From Lantana camara (lineage: Eukaryota > Streptophyta > Magnoliopsida > Lamiales > Verbenaceae): a DNA stretch of 64,000 nt. The notes under the pieces were generated by a model that worked only from the letters and a program-made list of their open reading frames with translations, made no database searches and was not told the DNA's origin. Below are positions 42,989 to 54,489 of the stretch, one piece after another (position 1 is the stretch's first letter; each line of letters opens with the position of its first letter). The translations under genes were made by a program, and so were the position numbers. The stretch lies in the NCBI GenBank assembly GCA_037501455.1, contig CM074862.1, positions 89,117,501-89,181,500 of the forward strand, given 5' to 3'.

Positions 42989-45900
42989 ATGGCTCGCGAT
43001 AGACATCACCGTGATCGTTCTCCTAGACATCGACATCATCGACATCATCGCAGGGAGAGATCACCACCTCCTCCTCCACCTCCTCAGGCTCAGCCACAGG
43101 ACTTTATGAACGCAGTGGTGGGTCTTATTGATCAGAGAGTTCGGGATTATGTTCCTCCACCACCACCAGTTGCACCACCACAGCCTGGAGGCCAGATTTC
43201 AGCTGTTTTCAGGGAGTTTCAGAACCAGCATCCTCCCAAGTTTTACAAAGAAAATGATATTCAGGCCGAGCAGTGGCTGAAAGAGATTGAGAGGATATGG
43301 GAGCTTATCCCGTGTGAGTCCAGGGAGAAGGCCCGTTGTACCATTTCTTTGATTCAGGGTGAGGCCTACTCTTGGTGGGAGAGTGCCCGGATTGTGTTAG
43401 ATGCTGCAGGCGAGGAAGTGAACTGGGAAGTGTTTGTCAGGGAATTCAGAAACAAGTTCATTCCTCCCTCTTCTCGCACTAGAAGATTGAAGGAATTTAC
43501 AGAGCTCAAGCAGGGAAGCCGGTGAGTTTCAGAGTATATCGCTGAGTATGAGAGATTGTCCCGCTATGCTCCTAATATAGCGAGTGATGATTTCCATAAG
43601 GCGATGCAGTTTGTTCAGGGCCTTAGACCGGATATTCAGGTAGCGATTGAGGCAGTCAACACGAGTACCTGGGTGAAGGCTACCAAGAAGGCTCTATTGG
43701 TTGAGGATTCAGTGAATGCGAGGCGGTCTACCTACCGTTCAGGTTTAGGTTCAGGTTTGGGCTCGGGGTCAGGATCGGGATTCAGAGGTTCTGGATCAGG
43801 TTTCAGAGGTGCCGGCTCAGGGTATAAGGGTTCTGGCTCGGGTTCTGCTTCAGGCAAGAGGCCGATGGTTATTCTCCACCACCAGCTCCACAGGGCCCAG
43901 GGAAGAAGCCCCGACCAGCAGGACCAGTGATTAGAGCTCCAGTTGCTCCAGCTTTGCCACCACCACCCGAGAGACCTTATTGTACCTTCTGTGGACAGAG
44001 GACACACGTCTATGATAACTGCAGGAGGCGTTTGGGTCTATGCCTACTTTGTGGGAGCGATGAGCATTTGGTAGATGGTTGTCCGGATCGCAGGATACCA
44101 CCGCCGAGAGCACCGAGACCACTGATTAGGGCTCGGGCTTATGCTTTGGAGGGTGAGCAGCAGGATGCTGATATTGATCCAGCCGCGGTAGTTGAAGGTA
44201 CCATTTGCATACATGGCACGAACATTCATACGTTGTTTGATCCGGGAGCTACTCACTCTTTTCTTTCGAGTGCTATATCTGTTTCTTTGCCTTTGCCTGT
44301 TTCTCGTTCTTCTGCATGTTATGTGGTTAGTACTCCTTTTGGTGGTAGTTTAGAATCTGATCGGGTGTTCAGAGAGGTTCCGGTGAGCATCGAGGGTCGA
44401 GTTTTCTTGTCAGACTTCATTGAGCTGCCGATGACTTGCTATGGATCTATTCTGGGCATGGATTGGTTGTACAGACATTCTGCCACAGTTGATTGTAGAG
44501 CGAAGAAGGTTCAGTTGGGATCAGATTTGGTAGTAGGTTGGAGTTCCAAGACTGTACCGCTACTTTCTTTTTCTGAAGCTCATAAGTTGGTTCGAGAGGG
44601 AGCCACGGGTTTCATTGCTTATATTCTCAACAAACCTAAGGACCAGAGTAAGCTGGAAGAAACGGAAGTAGTGAAGGAATTTCCCGAGGTTTTTCCTGAG
44701 GAATTGGATTCTTTACCTCCAGAACGGGAAATTGAGTTTGTGATCGACTTGTACCCTAACGCAGAGCCGTACTCCAAGACTCCGTATCGTATGGCTCCGG
44801 CCGAGTTGAAAGAGTTGAAGACTCAACTTGATGCGTTGTTGGAGACTGGGTACATTAGACCGAGTTCTTCTCCTTGGGGTGCACCGGTTTTGTTTGTAAA
44901 GAAGAAGGACGGGACCTTGAGAATGTGCATAGACTATAGGGAGTTGAACCGGATGACGATCAAGAACAAGTATCCTCTTCCGCATATCGAGGAGTTGTTT
45001 GACATACTTCAGGGTTCGAAAGTCTACTCGAAACTGGACTTGAGACAAGGATACTACCAGCTGCGTATCCGAGCAGGGGATATTTCTAAGACAGGATTTA
45101 ACACTCGGTACGGGCATTATGAGTTCGTTGTGATGCCGTTTGGGTTGACTAATGCCCCAACAGCTTTTATGGATATGATGCACAGGATCTTCAGGCCTTT
45201 TCTGGATAAGTTCGTGGTCATTTTTATTGATGATATCCTGGTTTTCTCGAAGTCTGCCGAGGAGCATGCAAGACACCTCCAGTTGGTATTGAGGACTTTG
45301 AAGGAGCATCAGTTGTTTGCCAAGTTTAGCAAGTGTGAGTTCTGGATTGACAGGGTGTCATTCTTGGGTCACGTGATTTCGGGCAACGGTTTGGAAGTCG
45401 ATCCTTCCAAGATTGAGTCGGTGTTGAAGTGGGAGAAACCTAGGAATGCCTCTGAGATTAGGAGTTTCTTGGGATTGGCAGGTTATTACCGGAGGTTTGT
45501 TAAGGATTTCTCCAAGTTAGCAGCTCCTTTAACCCAGTTGACGAAGAAGAATGTGAAATTTGATTGGAATGAAGATTGTGAGAAGAGTTTCACTTTCTTG
45601 AAGGAGAAGTTAGTGTCTGCTCCAGTGTTAGCCCTTCCGGAAGGTTCTGAAGGATATGCTGTTTATACGGATGCTTCTAAGGAAGGCTTGGGATGTGTGT
45701 TGACTTAGAAGGGTAAGGTAATTGCTTATGCATCCCGAAAGTTGAAAGAGCATGAGAAGAATTATCCGACACATGATCTTGAGCTTGCTGCCGTAGTCTT
45801 TGCACTTGGAAAGTGGAAACATTATTTGTACGGGGTGTCCTTCGAGATTTTCACCGACCACAAAAGCCTCCAGTATTTATTCACTCAGAAGGATTTGAAT

Positions 45901-47562
45901 ATGAGGCAACGACGTTGGATGGAAAGGTTGGAAGATTATGATTGCACGATCAAGTACCATCCCGGCAAAGCCAACGTGGTCGCCGATGCACTTAGTAGGA
46001 AGGCTAGTGTGTCGAGCTTGGAAGTGGGTGAAAGTAGTGGAATCGAGCCAATTGTTTTAAAGGCTCGAGTTTCTAATATTTCGGTCCAGCCAGAATTGAA
46101 GCACAAGTTGTTTGAGGCTCAGAGTACGGATTTGGAAGTTCAGAGATTGGTAGCTAAGGCAAGAGCTGATCCAGAGTGTCCATTCGGGTTCGATGAAACC
46201 GGTCTTCTTCGTTTCAAGAACCGAGTGGTTGTACCCGAAGAGTTGAAACGGGTATTGCTCGAGGAAGCTCACAGATCGGCTTATTCTATCCACCCCGGAG
46301 GAAACAAGATGTATAAGGACTTAAGGCAATATTATTGGTGGCGTGGATTGAAGAAAGATGTGGCCGAGTTTGTGAAGCATTGTCTCACTTGTCAGAAGGT
46401 GAAAGCCGAGCATCAGAAACCGGGAGGTCTTCTTCAGCCGTTACCTATTCCTGAGTGGAAGTGGGAACAGGTGACGATGGATTTCGTGTCCGGATTACCT
46501 AAGGTGAAAGGTGGATTTGATGGGATTTGGGTGATTGTGGACCGTTTGACGAAGTCTGCACATTTTCTGCCGGTTCGGATGTCGTATAAGATTCGCAAGC
46601 TAGCTGAGCTTTATAACCGGGAGATTGTTAGACTTCACGGGATTCCGATCAGTATAGTTTCAGACAGAGATCCACGGTTCACTTCGAGGTTGTGGCGTGA
46701 ATTGCAAGAGGTTTTGGGTACGAAGCTCCAGTTTAGTACAGCTTTTCATCCTCAGACGGATGGTCAATCCGAGAGATTAATAAGGTATCTCGAGGATTTG
46801 CTTCGAGCTTGTTCTTTGGATTTTCAGTCTTCTTGGCATGATCAGCTACCTTTGATTGAGTTCGCGTACAACAACAGTTTTCAGGCTTCGATTGGAATGG
46901 CACCGTATGACCTACTTTATGGACGGAAGTGTCGTTCTCCGTTGTTCTTTGACTTGGAAGAGTGGAAATGGACTAAGCAGGAAGGTGTTAAGAAAGGTGA
47001 GAAATTGGAAAAACCTTCCAAGGCCGTTGAAGCTATGATTGAGAAAGTCCAATTAATAAAACAACGGATGAAATCAGCTCAAGACAGACAGAAGAGCTAC
47101 GCCGATCGTCGCAGAAGGGATCTCGAGTTTGAGGTTGGAGACAGGGTATTCTTGAAGGCGTCTCCACGTAAAGGATTTGCTCGGATTGGAAAAGGAGGTA
47201 AACTTAAACCTCGTTATCTAGGTCCTTATGAGATTTTGGAAAGAATTGGAGAAGTTGCTTACAGATTGGACCTACCACCGAGCCTCACGGGGATTCATAA
47301 TGTATTTCACGTGTCTCAGCTGAGGAAATACTACCCCGATGAAACCGAGATCATTCCTGTTGAAGAAGTGGAATTGGAACCGAGTCTTACCTTTGTTCAG
47401 AAACCGGTTAAGATATTGGATAAGAAGTTTCAGGAATTAAGAAACCGGAGGATTCCCATGGTTAAGGTTCTTTGGAGAAGTGATAAGACCGAAGAAGCCA
47501 CGTGGGAGACCGAAGACAAAATGAGACGGTTCCATCCCGAGTTGTTCCCTTCCGATCAGTGA
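42989..47562 (+). pseudogene. GYP-A Gag-Pol polyprotein with three lesions
   Basis: Gag begins at the ATG at 42989 (Arg/His/Pro-rich N-terminus, then FREFQNQHPPKFY, IERIWELIP, AYSWWESA). Zinc knuckles [14 protein letters not shown] (43981-44022) and [14 protein letters not shown] (44041-44082) follow, then protease ([10 protein letters not shown], about 44233), RT with FIDD at 45223-45234, RNase H (YTDAS, about 45664), integrase (HHCC at about 46266-46410; MDFVSG, SDRDPRF, QSERL as D, D, E) and a chromodomain-like end ([16 protein letters not shown]). Lesions: TGA at 43523-43525, a one-base frame change near 43860-43875, and TAG at 45706-45708. The rest is intact, so this copy lost coding capacity recently. 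Confidence 0.93.
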
Positions 47563-47596
47563 ATCTGGGGACCAGATTCTTATAAGGAGGGAGGAT
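47561..47596 (+). other. Pre-PPT hairpin and polypurine tract (GYP-A)
   Basis: GAATCTG (47561-47567), loop GGGAC and CAGATTC (47573-47579) form a perfect 7-bp hairpin that begins inside the stop codon of pol. The purine tract AAGGAGGGAGGA follows and abuts the 3' LTR at 47597. The loop is identical to that at 6941-6945. Confidence 0.85.
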
Positions 47597-50116
47597 TGTA
47601 ACGCCCCAGCTTTCGGCAATTCAGGTATGAACGACACGTGTGAGTTTGAGAGTTGTAATTTAATTATTAATTGATCATTTAATTCATTTTTCATAGCATG
47701 ACATTATTTTTATAAAATTATATTCTTAACATTTTATTGGAAATTCATATCATATCATATTTTTCGGATTTATTGAACGTGATTGCAATGTGATTTATTT
47801 CTTTTATGTCCTTAATTGTTCATTTGCATGATTATGGGACCTAATTGCATTGGACCATATTGATCATTTAATAATGGGATTTGGGCTTAATTGCACAACT
47901 TAACAAGTGGAGGGATTTAATTGCAAAATTGGCCATCTCCTCTCTTTCTTGATCAGCATATCACGTACCTTGCCTTCATTCTTACATACAAAATATCATC
48001 TTGCTCCATTTCCTTTCCTCCTTCAACCGATCAAAACCCTCCTTGGTTAAGTGGGAGATTTCATCCATTCAAGCTAATAATTGTGGGTTTTGGGATCATA
48101 CAAGCATCATCAACATCATTTCATCATCTCTTCTTCCATTTCTTTCTTTTGAGGTAAATATGGAGTTTGAATGATTTTCTTGTAAAAATGGTATATCTAG
48201 GGCTTTGTTATATATTGAATGAATTGTGTATTCATTGTTGGAAATTTATTTGTGAACTTTAGGCTTGAGTTTGATGCATATAACTTGTGATTTATGGACT
48301 TGAAGCATGAATGAGTGTGGGGGTTTTGAATGAGTGATTATTGATGATCTAACATGGAGTTATGTGTTTTTATGATTTGTTATTGATCAAAATGTATGCT
48401 AGCATATTTATTACATCTAATATTTGCATTTGAACTTGGCTTGAATCCATTTTTGTGGTTGTTTGTGGTGTTGCCATGGCTGCTCTGTTCTGTTCTGCAT
48501 TTACAACAGCTCACGTATTCTGGGAACGGCCCTTCCCAGCTCCAGTTCAAAACTGGAACGGCCGTTCCCATGATGCTGAGACTCAGGCCAGCGAGACTGG
48601 GAACGGCCGTTCCCACTTTGGCCTGCAAGCCGGAACGACCCTTCCCAGCCAAGACGCATTTTATTTTAAAAAACGCTGGCGCGTTTTCTTCAAGCCATGG
48701 GAACGGCCCTTCCCATTTTCAAAGGGAAGCCGGAACGGCCGTTCCCATAGTCCAGAATGTATGAAAATTCACTACATAAAATTGCGATTTTCGCACCTCG
48801 ATCCGACGGCTTCCTTGACCCCTAATTGCTATTATATGACTGATTACATGTTGAAACGAAATATTTTCATGGTACATTGCATTTTTCTCGTCGTCTCGTT
48901 GCATTTCCGCCGTTCGTCCTATTTGGTACATTTGAGTCGTGTTTCACGGACAATTATCTTTCTTGCACAGACCAGCTTCCTGGTGACGAGGAGCAGGCCC
49001 CGTGAGCTGTTTCCTTGGATATTTTTGGGTCGTTCAGGTGAGGTTTAATTTTAGATACATAGGACCCGTACAACCCTATGTGAATTTTAAGCCAAAACCT
49101 ATCTATATAACTTATAGTTTTGAAAAGAAATTGGTTTTCAAATGTTTTATCGAATCATCAAAGAAATTGATTGATTGATTGATTGTTTTGGCGAGTATTG
49201 TATTGCACTGTGGGCCCGAGGGTAGTGACTCGAGCCAACCGGGAAAGCATGGGCTGACGGGTAACTCGAGAGCTATCCTCACCAAACTGGGATGACCCCT
49301 GAACCCTCTAGGAGATTAGGGGAGGAAGGAGTTCCGGGCTTAGGGATTCATGTACCCTCTGCCCAGATTGATTGGATGGTGGGGCCTTGCAATCCCACCA
49401 TCACCCGGAGGAAGAAGGCGTTATTGAAATTGCTAATTGTGCACATTAATGAATTGCTTGATCACCTAATCACCTAATAATTGATTGATTGATTGTACAC
49501 AGTCGGTGTAAGGTTGGAGAATTGCCCCACTCGCCGGGCCACTATTGATTGAATTGAATTGATTAAATTGAAATTGAAATAGTTGTAATCTCGGGCGATA
49601 GTATCTCTTTTAACCTATTAAATCGTATTGTTTTCCAAAATTATTACCCGAGGTTATAACTTGCATGTATGTGCGCTTATATTTATTTATACCCCTCGCT
49701 CAGTCTGTGTTGGACTGACACCTCAACTTTTCAGTGTTTTGCAGGGCGTGCTAGGCGGGAATTTAGAGTCATGTGGTCTTTAAATTTGGGTCTAGCACAC
49801 TTCATTCCCACATTTTGTATGTATAGCTACTTGGGATATTTTGTATCGTGCCTTGTTATATATATTGTTGGGTGATGGTAATGTATGGATAGTGTGAATA
49901 TGGTACCTATACCTATCGAATAAATGTTATTGCTTCCGCTTTTCATACTCTGATTTGATTGTTGGTCGGTTTTAAATTGAGGGTACCCGCCTAGCCTTGA
50001 GTCATTTTATTGTCTCCCGTTCGCTATAGCTTTGATTCATGTATGGATAGTCCATTTCATATGTGGATCGGAGCTATAGTGCGGGGGATGTGGTGCCTGG
50101 CGTTCCGGGTGCTACA
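47597..50116 (+). repeat. GYP-A 3' LTR (2,520 bp)
   Basis: Near-identical to 40222-42738. The 3-bp extra length is an insertion near 48860 (GAAATATTTTC versus GAATTTTC). Most differences are C/T or G/A. Confidence 0.94.
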
Positions 50117-50121
50117 CTCCC

Positions 50122-50251
50122 GTTCGAAGAGAACATAAGTTCTCTTCTCAGAATCTGAAATGATTTTTAGATTCCTCAGCCAATCAGAATAGTTGGGACC
50201 AGTCAACTTGTTTGACTCGAGGATCGATACAAGAGGGTTTTTGGTTGCCAT
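50122..50251 (-). pseudogene. Inner copia Gag N-terminus
   Basis: The minus-strand ATG at 50251 opens MATKNPLVSILESNKLTGPN then YSDWLRNLKIISDSEKRTY, the typical start of copia Gag (UBN2 family) proteins. The frame is cut by GYP-A at 50121/50117 and continues at 40221 (residues like ERDAIQKWKDDN, CLMLANISPDL). Confidence 0.88.
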
Positions 50252-50449
50252 TTCAAAACACGTAGAGAATCACAGAATCTACGACCTAAATGGTAAAACA
50301 GAGAACTAGTGAGCATGCTGAATTATAACGATATACAAAAGATAAGGTCTTTAATCTATTGTAGCTCCCACTGTTTTTCAAAGATCTAGAATTCCCAAAG
50401 ATCTAAGAGGAACACGTTTCCCAATGGGTACTAAGATCCTAGGCATTTT

Positions 50450-50770
50450 ACCTCGAACCCACGACTCGCGGACATTCTAAGTAAGAACCCTAGGTAGGTA
50501 CAACTTACCAATTCTAACACCTTTAGAACTCTTAGTAATTGTTTTTTCATCACCTATCTTTCAATATGGACCCACGACTCGTGCGACATCCATATTTACT
50601 TAGGCGTTAAGCTAGACCCATCAATCATAAGATCATGACCAAAACTTTGTTCGAACGACCCACGACTCGCGGACATCGCCCTTGCTAAAATTGACCACGA
50701 AATGATTAATTAGGTAACTAAGAACTAATAAGCTCCACTAGCTATCCCACGACTCGCGGACAATAACTAG
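50450..50770 (-). other. Four hairpins presenting a conserved 17-nt motif
   Basis: The motif, TGTCCGCGAGTCGTGGG in the sense (minus) strand, lies at 50458-50474, 50571-50588 (18-nt variant), 50659-50675 and 50746-50762. Flanks pair: 50450-50457 with 50475-50482, 50563-50570 with 50589-50596, 50653-50658 with 50676-50681, 50738-50745 with 50763-50770. The flanks differ completely among copies but stay complementary, with G-U pairs on the sense strand. Confidence 0.82.
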
Positions 50771-51914
50771 CTTTACTTACTAAACTTAAAACCTATTGAT
50801 GGAATGCTAGGAATTTAATTCAAAATTTGCATCTCGAATTAAACACCTATTTGTTCGAAATTAGCTTAATATTTAATGGGAATTTTCGAATCAACCGGAG
50901 AGTTGTCCGGTTCGACCTCACCAACATATATGTTATCCAATTTTATTAGTCTTGATTAATGCAAGTACACTTAAATGCATTTCAAACAAGCACATAAACA
51001 GATAACATGTCCTAGCATGATACTAACATGTAATGATCATGGGTTCTACCTATCTTATGCGTGATATGTGGGAGCCACTCCACAATCACAAGTTTTAACA
51101 TACATGCCACATAAACAGTTCAAATCACATAAGGGAAAGCGGTAACAAAATACGAGCCCTATCTCTATTACATTTAACAATTGAGATTCCCCTCCCTAAC
51201 ATTTCGAGGCGTCTTCACTTATGGCCTCCTTGTTACTTGAATGTGGTCCATCTTACTCCATGGGTGCATTGTCTCCAAAATGAAAATAAAACCTCACCAC
51301 CTATCTCTACTCTCAAATTACAATAAAAAGGAAAAAGACATAAAGTAATAAGGCTCAATCTTCATATTGGCCTTAGACAATTACACGGGGCATACCCCGG
51401 CCTCAAAAACAGTAATATGGAAAGCCACATAATAAATCACATAACAGTACGCACATAAGTGAGGCTCCAACCTCAATTGAAAAACGCAACTATAGGGCTC
51501 CAACCCCAATTTAAACCATCCATGTGCATAAATTAAAACCATACATAGATCTAAACCCATGATCACCTAACATGCTTTTGCAAGAATTTAAATTTAACCA
51601 ATAAATTAAAATTCTCGCTTTAAGCTCTAATAGCTTAAAACACGACTTGATGCGAGTCTTATTTATAAAAGTTTTCAATAATTCCCAAATTACCAAAACA
51701 AATAAAATTCCAATTAATTTCTGAAAATTAATAATTTTATCAAGATGTATTTTCCCAAAATATAAACCGTTTCAATTTCTCAAAAATCCCAATTTTAAGT
51801 TTTATTCAAAAAATTAAAATAAATATTCAAAAATAAAATTTTAAAATTAAAATAAAAAATTGGGACCGGATTGCACGAAACACGAAAAGGCCGGATCACG
51901 AAAACGGGGTTGCC

Positions 51915-52250
51915 CACCCCAAGTGCGGCGTGTGCGCACAGCATGGGCGCACAGCGCGCGGCCAAGGCCGCGCGAGTGCGCTCTGGAGCGCGCAGCTCCT
52001 GCCGGGCATTGGGCGGCCAGTCTCGGCCGCCCTGGGCGGGCGCGCCCCGCACAGGCGTGCGGGAGGTGCTGGGCGACTGGCCGGTCTGTCCCGGCCAGGC
52101 CTGGGCGGCGACGGGCGGACGGCGTGCGGGCGACTGGCCGGTCTGTTCCGGCCAGCCCTGGGCGATGATGGGCGGGCGCGCCTAGACCTCCCGCGCGGTT
52201 GCGGGAGGGTGGCGCTCGAAGCCCGCGCGCGCGACTCCTTCGCGCGCGGG
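51915..52250 (-). other. GC-rich hairpin string in the inner copia leader
   Basis: Perfect inverted pairs: 51931-51937/51947-51953, 51955-51963/51966-51974, 52012-52018/52025-52031, 52046-52052/52057-52063, 52077-52084/52091-52098, 52134-52141/52148-52155, 52188-52194/52201-52207, 52226-52233/52241-52248. GC content is far above the rest of the AT-rich element. A segment of about 57 bp (GGCGACTGGCCGGTCTGT onward) is tandemly duplicated. Confidence 0.75.
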
Positions 52251-52532
52251 GTTTCGCGTGTTCATCGCGATTCGGGCTTTCGTTTCGTGTTTTCGTTCAA
52301 AAGCAAAACCAATCCAAGAAATCCAAAAACAGTTTATACAGTTTCAAATCTAAAATTGTTTTTCAAAATTAAATTTTATAAAAAACCAATTTTCAGAAAC
52401 TTTCAGGAAAAAAATACAGTTTCGTAATTCAGGCTTTCTAAAACAATTACAAATACTCAATCGCATCAAGCCTAAGAATTTCTACCAAATTCAGTATAAT
52501 TGAGACGAATCAGAAACACGATTAACGAGGTG

Positions 52533-52544
52533 GCTCTGATACCA
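52533..52544 (-). other. Primer-binding site for initiator tRNA-Met (inner copia)
   Basis: The minus strand reads TGGTATCAGAGC, two nucleotides inside the 5' LTR boundary at 52547. Confidence 0.93.
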
Positions 52545-52546
52545 CT

Positions 52547-54489
52547 TGTTGGAAAACACGAATCAGAAAGCAGCGGAATTTAAAAATTTTCCCAACAAAA
52601 GGACCTAGAACTCGCAATCGTGTAACCAAATTCGTAAAGATGGAAAACTTACTTTTCTTTTATTCTTTCTTGAAGCGTTTCAAGCCACCCAAGAACGCTC
52701 TTCTCGCGGCTTGATCCCCTCTCCTTGGTAAAGCTCGAATCTTCAAACTTCTAACTTGAAGTCTCTAGAGAAAGTCCACCAACTTGATCACAATCTAACT
52801 AGTAAGGATGCTAGTTCTCTAGTTAGTGTTTAGGCTTAACCTAGGGTTTAATTTAATCTTGGAGAAAGGAAGGTGTTCAACACATGAACCAAGAATTGTC
52901 AATTAGCTCTAAAGGGGAGCATGAGCTCCCCTATATATAGGAAAGGGGAGGGACGGCCGAACTCCTTGTTGGGCAAGGATTTGGTTTGTCTCTCTCCTAT
53001 TACTTGATCATCAAGTATTTTCCAACTTTGACTTTGAATTCTAATTCTAGTCAACTTTTAAGAGAGCTAAAAATATCCAAACTATTTTTGGATAATTTTA
53101 TACTTTATTTATTATAAAATAAATAACTTATTTTCATCTAATTAATTAATTCATAATTAATTAACTAGATTATTTTTCTCCAAAATTAGACTTTCTTTTT
53201 AATTCAAAATTAAACCAAAGTCTATTAAATAATTAACTAATTAATTATTTAATATATATAATATATATATACACACGTGTGTGACACGTGTCACAGTGAC
53301 ACGTGTCACTCACGTGAGCCACACGTGTGATTTCACACGTGTGGAACCCTCTTGGCCCGATTAACTCGTTTAATCATTTTCAAGCCTCAACTCATGTAAC
53401 CAAGTTGTTGTGTGTGACCCTCTAGGCTCTCAATTCAATTAGCAGTGACCCTAATTAATCAATTCACTAATTAATTAATCAGTCCACAGATTAAACGACC
53501 ATAGTCTAGCAACAGGTGTTTAACCCCTAGCTGAATTGGAATATTCGGATTCGACAGAACCTTTAAGTCATTGATTCATGTGAGATACAATCCTCCTACT
53601 TACTATCTCTCAACCAAGATCTAGGGCAAGGGAATAATCAGAACCCTAATAATCCGGTCTTAAAGCTAAGTGCATTTCATATCCATTTGATCTCAATCCA
53701 AGAAACCCTTTTCTTGATGTCTTGATCTACTGTCTTGGCCAAGGACTCCATATGGCATATGAATGACTTACACAATAAGAGATCACCTTGCAAATGCAAG
53801 TGTAGGTCCTTTCTTGATTCTCATTCACTTTCATGAGTCACTTGTGCAGCCCCAGCATAAGCCTTGAATCAGCTGTCTAAGGCGACACCCTTTAAAGCTT
53901 ATACCTAAGACTACAGAGTTAACTCATAAAGTGACAAGGAACCTCAAGTCTAAGGATCAATTAATCACATCAATGACTCGTAAGATATTTCCTAATCTGG
54001 AAGTTTCCATTTCCTAAAATAGAAACTTCCTTTCCCATTTAGGAATGTTCTCACACGGGGCACCTCAGTGAACTTACTTATTAAAGTAAGCACCCTCATG
54101 TATCACGCACGTATCAACTATACACTTTGCACCTCCATGAAACAAGGTGGTCCTTCTTAAGGGCGTGATCCCACAAGCAAGCCTTAGAGGAGTCAGGTTG
54201 ACACTCCCACTGTCTGTAGGACTCATCGGCTTGGAGTATTTTTCTAATCATGACTTATGTGATATAGGGCTCGTTTCATGAACCATTTCACCTAAATGGT
54301 AGAGTCCTAAAGTCATCAGGATTATGGGAGTTCTCATACATGCACAGCTAAAGTAAACGCATACCAAACAAGAGCATATAAAGAAGTGTTGCCTCAATTC
54401 GTTATTTTATTCAAAGATTGTCTGTGATTACAATAAGGAAAAGCACAAAGCGGATATACAATCGGCTTTCTAGGGCACTATTCCTAACA
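52547..54489 (-). repeat. Inner copia 5' LTR (1,943 bp)
   Basis: Same length as the 3' LTR. It carries the same TATA box (about 52939-52932), dyad and six G-boxes (53274-53341). TSD TTGGC is at 54490-54494. Confidence 0.94.

Larger units (their letters stand above)
40222..50116 (+). mobile_element. GYP-A: Ty3/gypsy chromovirus (Tekay/Del-like), complete insertion
   Basis: 9,895 bp with TSD CTCCC at 40217-40221 and 50117-50121. Two LTRs of about 2.5 kb differ by about twelve substitutions and one 3-bp indel. It has a primer site, gag with two zinc knuckles, protease, RT, RNase H, integrase and a C-terminal chromodomain-like segment. Long LTRs plus a chromodomain-like end fit the Tekay/Del lineage. 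Three lesions interrupt the polyprotein. It is inserted in the gag gene of the inner copia element, so it is the youngest layer of the nest by topology. Confidence 0.95.
50252..52532 (-). other. Inner copia 5' leader (about 2.3 kb, non-coding)
   Basis: No gene; ORFs here are artefacts. From gag outward (minus-strand 3' to 5'): four fixed-loop hairpins (50450-50770); AACCGGA/TCCGGTT hairpin near 50896-50915; about 1 kb of AT-rich sequence; and a GC-rich block of perfect hairpins (51915-52250). Confidence 0.7.
34472..54489 (-). mobile_element. Inner Ty1/copia element, long LTRs, split by GYP-A
   Basis: LTRs of exactly 1,943 bp at 34472-36414 and 52547-54489 differ at about seven positions by eye. 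TSD TTGGC is at 34467-34471 and 54490-54494. The primer site (minus strand TGGTATCAGAGC at 52544-52533) is 2 nt inside the 5' LTR. The polyprotein runs from 50251 to 36431 on the minus strand once GYP-A is removed, with a single nonsense codon in gag. The leader between primer site and gag is unusually long (about 2.3 kb) and contains two different structured regions. This is a recent and nearly intact element. Confidence 0.95.

Noticed and set aside
43860..43930. GYP-A gag-to-pol frame change considered as programmed frameshifting
   Set aside because: No clear slippery site with a downstream structure was seen, and two nonsense codons elsewhere show the element is decaying.
40222..50116. LTR divergence suggesting GYP-A is older than its host copia element
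   Set aside because: The difference (about 12 in 2.5 kb against 7 in 1.9 kb) is not significant, and insertion topology fixes the order.
50450..50770. Regularly spaced 17-nt repeats considered as a CRISPR-like array
   Set aside because: Only four copies, spacers of 70-95 nt that pair with themselves, within a plant retrotransposon leader.
51795..52427. Overlapping 85-165-codon ORFs in the GC-rich block
   Set aside because: High GC removes stop codons on both strands; the residues are Arg/Ala/Gly low complexity with no domain.
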